A DNA stretch of 64,000 bases from Immundisolibacter cernigliae (lineage in GTDB: Bacteria; Pseudomonadota; Gammaproteobacteria; Immundisolibacterales; Immundisolibacteraceae). The position numbers were made by a program, and so were the translations under genes. The notes beneath the pieces were generated by a model. The model searched no databases, had not been told where the DNA came from, and was given only the letters and a program-made list of their open reading frames with translations. The stretch covers positions 1,302,001 to 1,366,000 of the forward strand of contig NZ_CP014671.1 in NCBI RefSeq assembly GCF_001697225.1. The letters run 5' to 3'. This document shows positions 63,429 to 64,000 of the stretch, in pieces. Every line of letters starts with the position of its first letter. Position 1 is the stretch's first letter.

Positions 63429-63632
63429 ATGATGACTGACTTCGAAAGCGAGATCATCACGCTCGAGGAGGTCTCGGCCTACCTTAAGGCCGGGAAACGG
63501 ACCGTCTATCGCCTTGCTCAGAAAGGAAAGATTCCGGCGTTCAAGCTTGGAGGCACTTGGCGCTTCCGCCGCTTAGAGCTGGATCGGTGGATCGCCGAAA
63601 GCATCACCAAGACGAAGCGGGGGGCGAAGTGA
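63429..63632 (+). CDS. Excisionase-type helix-turn-helix protein
   Basis: A 67-aa DNA-binding protein: IITLEEVSAYLKAGKRTVYRLAQKGKIPAFKLGGTWRFRRLELDRWI. This is the MerR-like 'excisionase family' HTH often placed before restriction-modification or prophage genes. ATG occurs in tandem at 63429 and 63432. It is divergent from RAQPRD and 62 bp upstream of the C5-methyltransferase. A short inverted repeat, GCCAA-AC-TTGGC (63378-63389), lies in the leader and might be its operator. Confidence 0.85.
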   Translation: MMTDFESEIITLEEVSAYLKAGKRTVYRLAQKGKIPAFKLGGTWRFRRLELDRWIAESITKTKRGAK

Positions 63633-63693
63633 CACTGCATCGAATCGGCGCGCGAATCACATCCGGGAAAAAACTCGGTGGAGAACCGCTGGC

Positions 63694-64000
63694 GTGCCAG
63701 TTCCCATAATTGACCTCTTTGCTGGCCCAGGAGGACTCGGGGAAGGGTTTGCTTCCCTGCGGGGGCACAAGGGGAAGCCGTTCTTCGAAATCGCCCTTTC
63801 AATCGAACGGGATCCTGTCGCACATCGCACGCTGACGCTTAGGGCAGTGTTCAGGCGTCTGCGTGGCACCGAGGACGTCAGGCACTACTACCGCTACATA
63901 CGGGGCGAGATAGACGAGGCCGCTTTCCGCAGGATCCCGGCCGTGGCCAGCGCATTCGAGCATGCTGCCACCGAGGCGAGGTGCCTAGAGCTTGGCAAGT
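63694..64000 (+). CDS. C5-cytosine DNA methyltransferase, partial
   Basis: Only the first 102 codons are inside the window. They contain the SAM-binding motif IIDLFAGPGGLGEGFASL (F-x-G-x-G of C5-methyltransferases) with the acidic motif II residue in ALSIERDPVAHRTL. The protein should add a methyl group to cytosine, protecting DNA against a cognate endonuclease or acting as an orphan. GTG start chosen because GGTGGAG lies 11 nt upstream and motif I starts 6 codons later. The catalytic Pro-Cys motif is beyond the right edge. Confidence 0.9.
   Translation, partial: MPVPIIDLFAGPGGLGEGFASLRGHKGKPFFEIALSIERDPVAHRTLTLRAVFRRLRGTEDVRHYYRYIRGEIDEAAFRRIPAVASAFEHAATEARCLELGK

Noticed and set aside
63629-63709. 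Small 26-codon frame between the HTH and C5-methyltransferase genes
   Set aside because: It overlaps the methyltransferase start in another frame and lacks any recognisable feature; overlap with the HTH stop is likely chance.

Overview
The window reads as GC-rich chromosomal DNA of a gammaproteobacterium. The evidence is a tamA-tamB pair, a WbpL/WbpM-type polysaccharide locus, a GI-type (ICEclc/PAGI-like) conjugation module and dispersed REP-like palindromes. I cannot name the genus from the sequence. Three parts are visibly less GC-rich and look acquired: the polysaccharide ABC transporter (about 2.8-4.3 kb), a spacer near 41.7 kb, and a three-gene cassette (about 49.7-53.9 kb) inside the conjugation module.

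Positions 1-20.7 kb form a surface-polysaccharide locus in two halves around a mobile and toxin-antitoxin scrapyard. The left half is a minus-strand operon: family 2 glycosyltransferase, a collapsed rmlB, rmlA, rmlC, wzm, wzt, a TylF-like O-methyltransferase, a sulfotransferase-like protein and a partial MBOAT O-acyltransferase. It makes a dTDP-sugar precursor, exports the glycan by an ABC route and decorates it. The middle (7.2-10.5 kb) holds IS1380-like and IS1182-like transposase remnants, three consecutive toxin-antitoxin modules (one toxin frameshifted) and REP-like repeats. The right half, on the plus strand, holds a Uma2 protein, a WbpV-like epimerase, a WbpL-like initiating transferase, WbpM, ManC, a GT4 glycosyltransferase, an O-antigen ligase-like protein and an inositol-3-phosphate synthase.

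Positions 20.9-30.8 kb are mostly housekeeping: ridA-alr, a VOC protein, tamB (with an apparent frameshift), tamA, a GGDEF diguanylate cyclase and a 2-keto-4-pentenoate hydratase. A direct duplication of about 175 bp, carrying the 5' end of the VOC gene, flanks tamAB.

Positions 31.0-41.6 kb are a tightly coupled copper/heavy-metal resistance island: a small Cys-rich secreted protein, CusC-, CusB- and CusA-like efflux subunits, a MerR regulator, a DUF411 protein, a cytochrome c with a His-rich tail, the multicopper oxidase CopA and CopB. Its right edge is a perfect 14-bp hairpin, a dead IS30-like transposase gene and an apparently intact IS5-like element with 14-bp inverted repeats.

Positions 44.5-63.2 kb carry the mating-pair-formation module of a GI-type integrative conjugative element, in the usual order from DUF3742/TraG-N to the VirB4-like ATPase and RAQPRD. 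Relaxase, coupling protein and integrase are not in view. Between radC and the TIGR03757-like gene lies a cassette of a MerR-like HTH protein, a 987-aa N6-adenine methyltransferase-like protein and a PD-(D/E)XK nuclease-like protein, all overlapping by 4 bp. I regard this as a candidate restriction or defence system and the most interesting object in the window. A second module, an HTH protein plus a C5-cytosine methyltransferase, starts at 63.4 kb and runs off the right edge.
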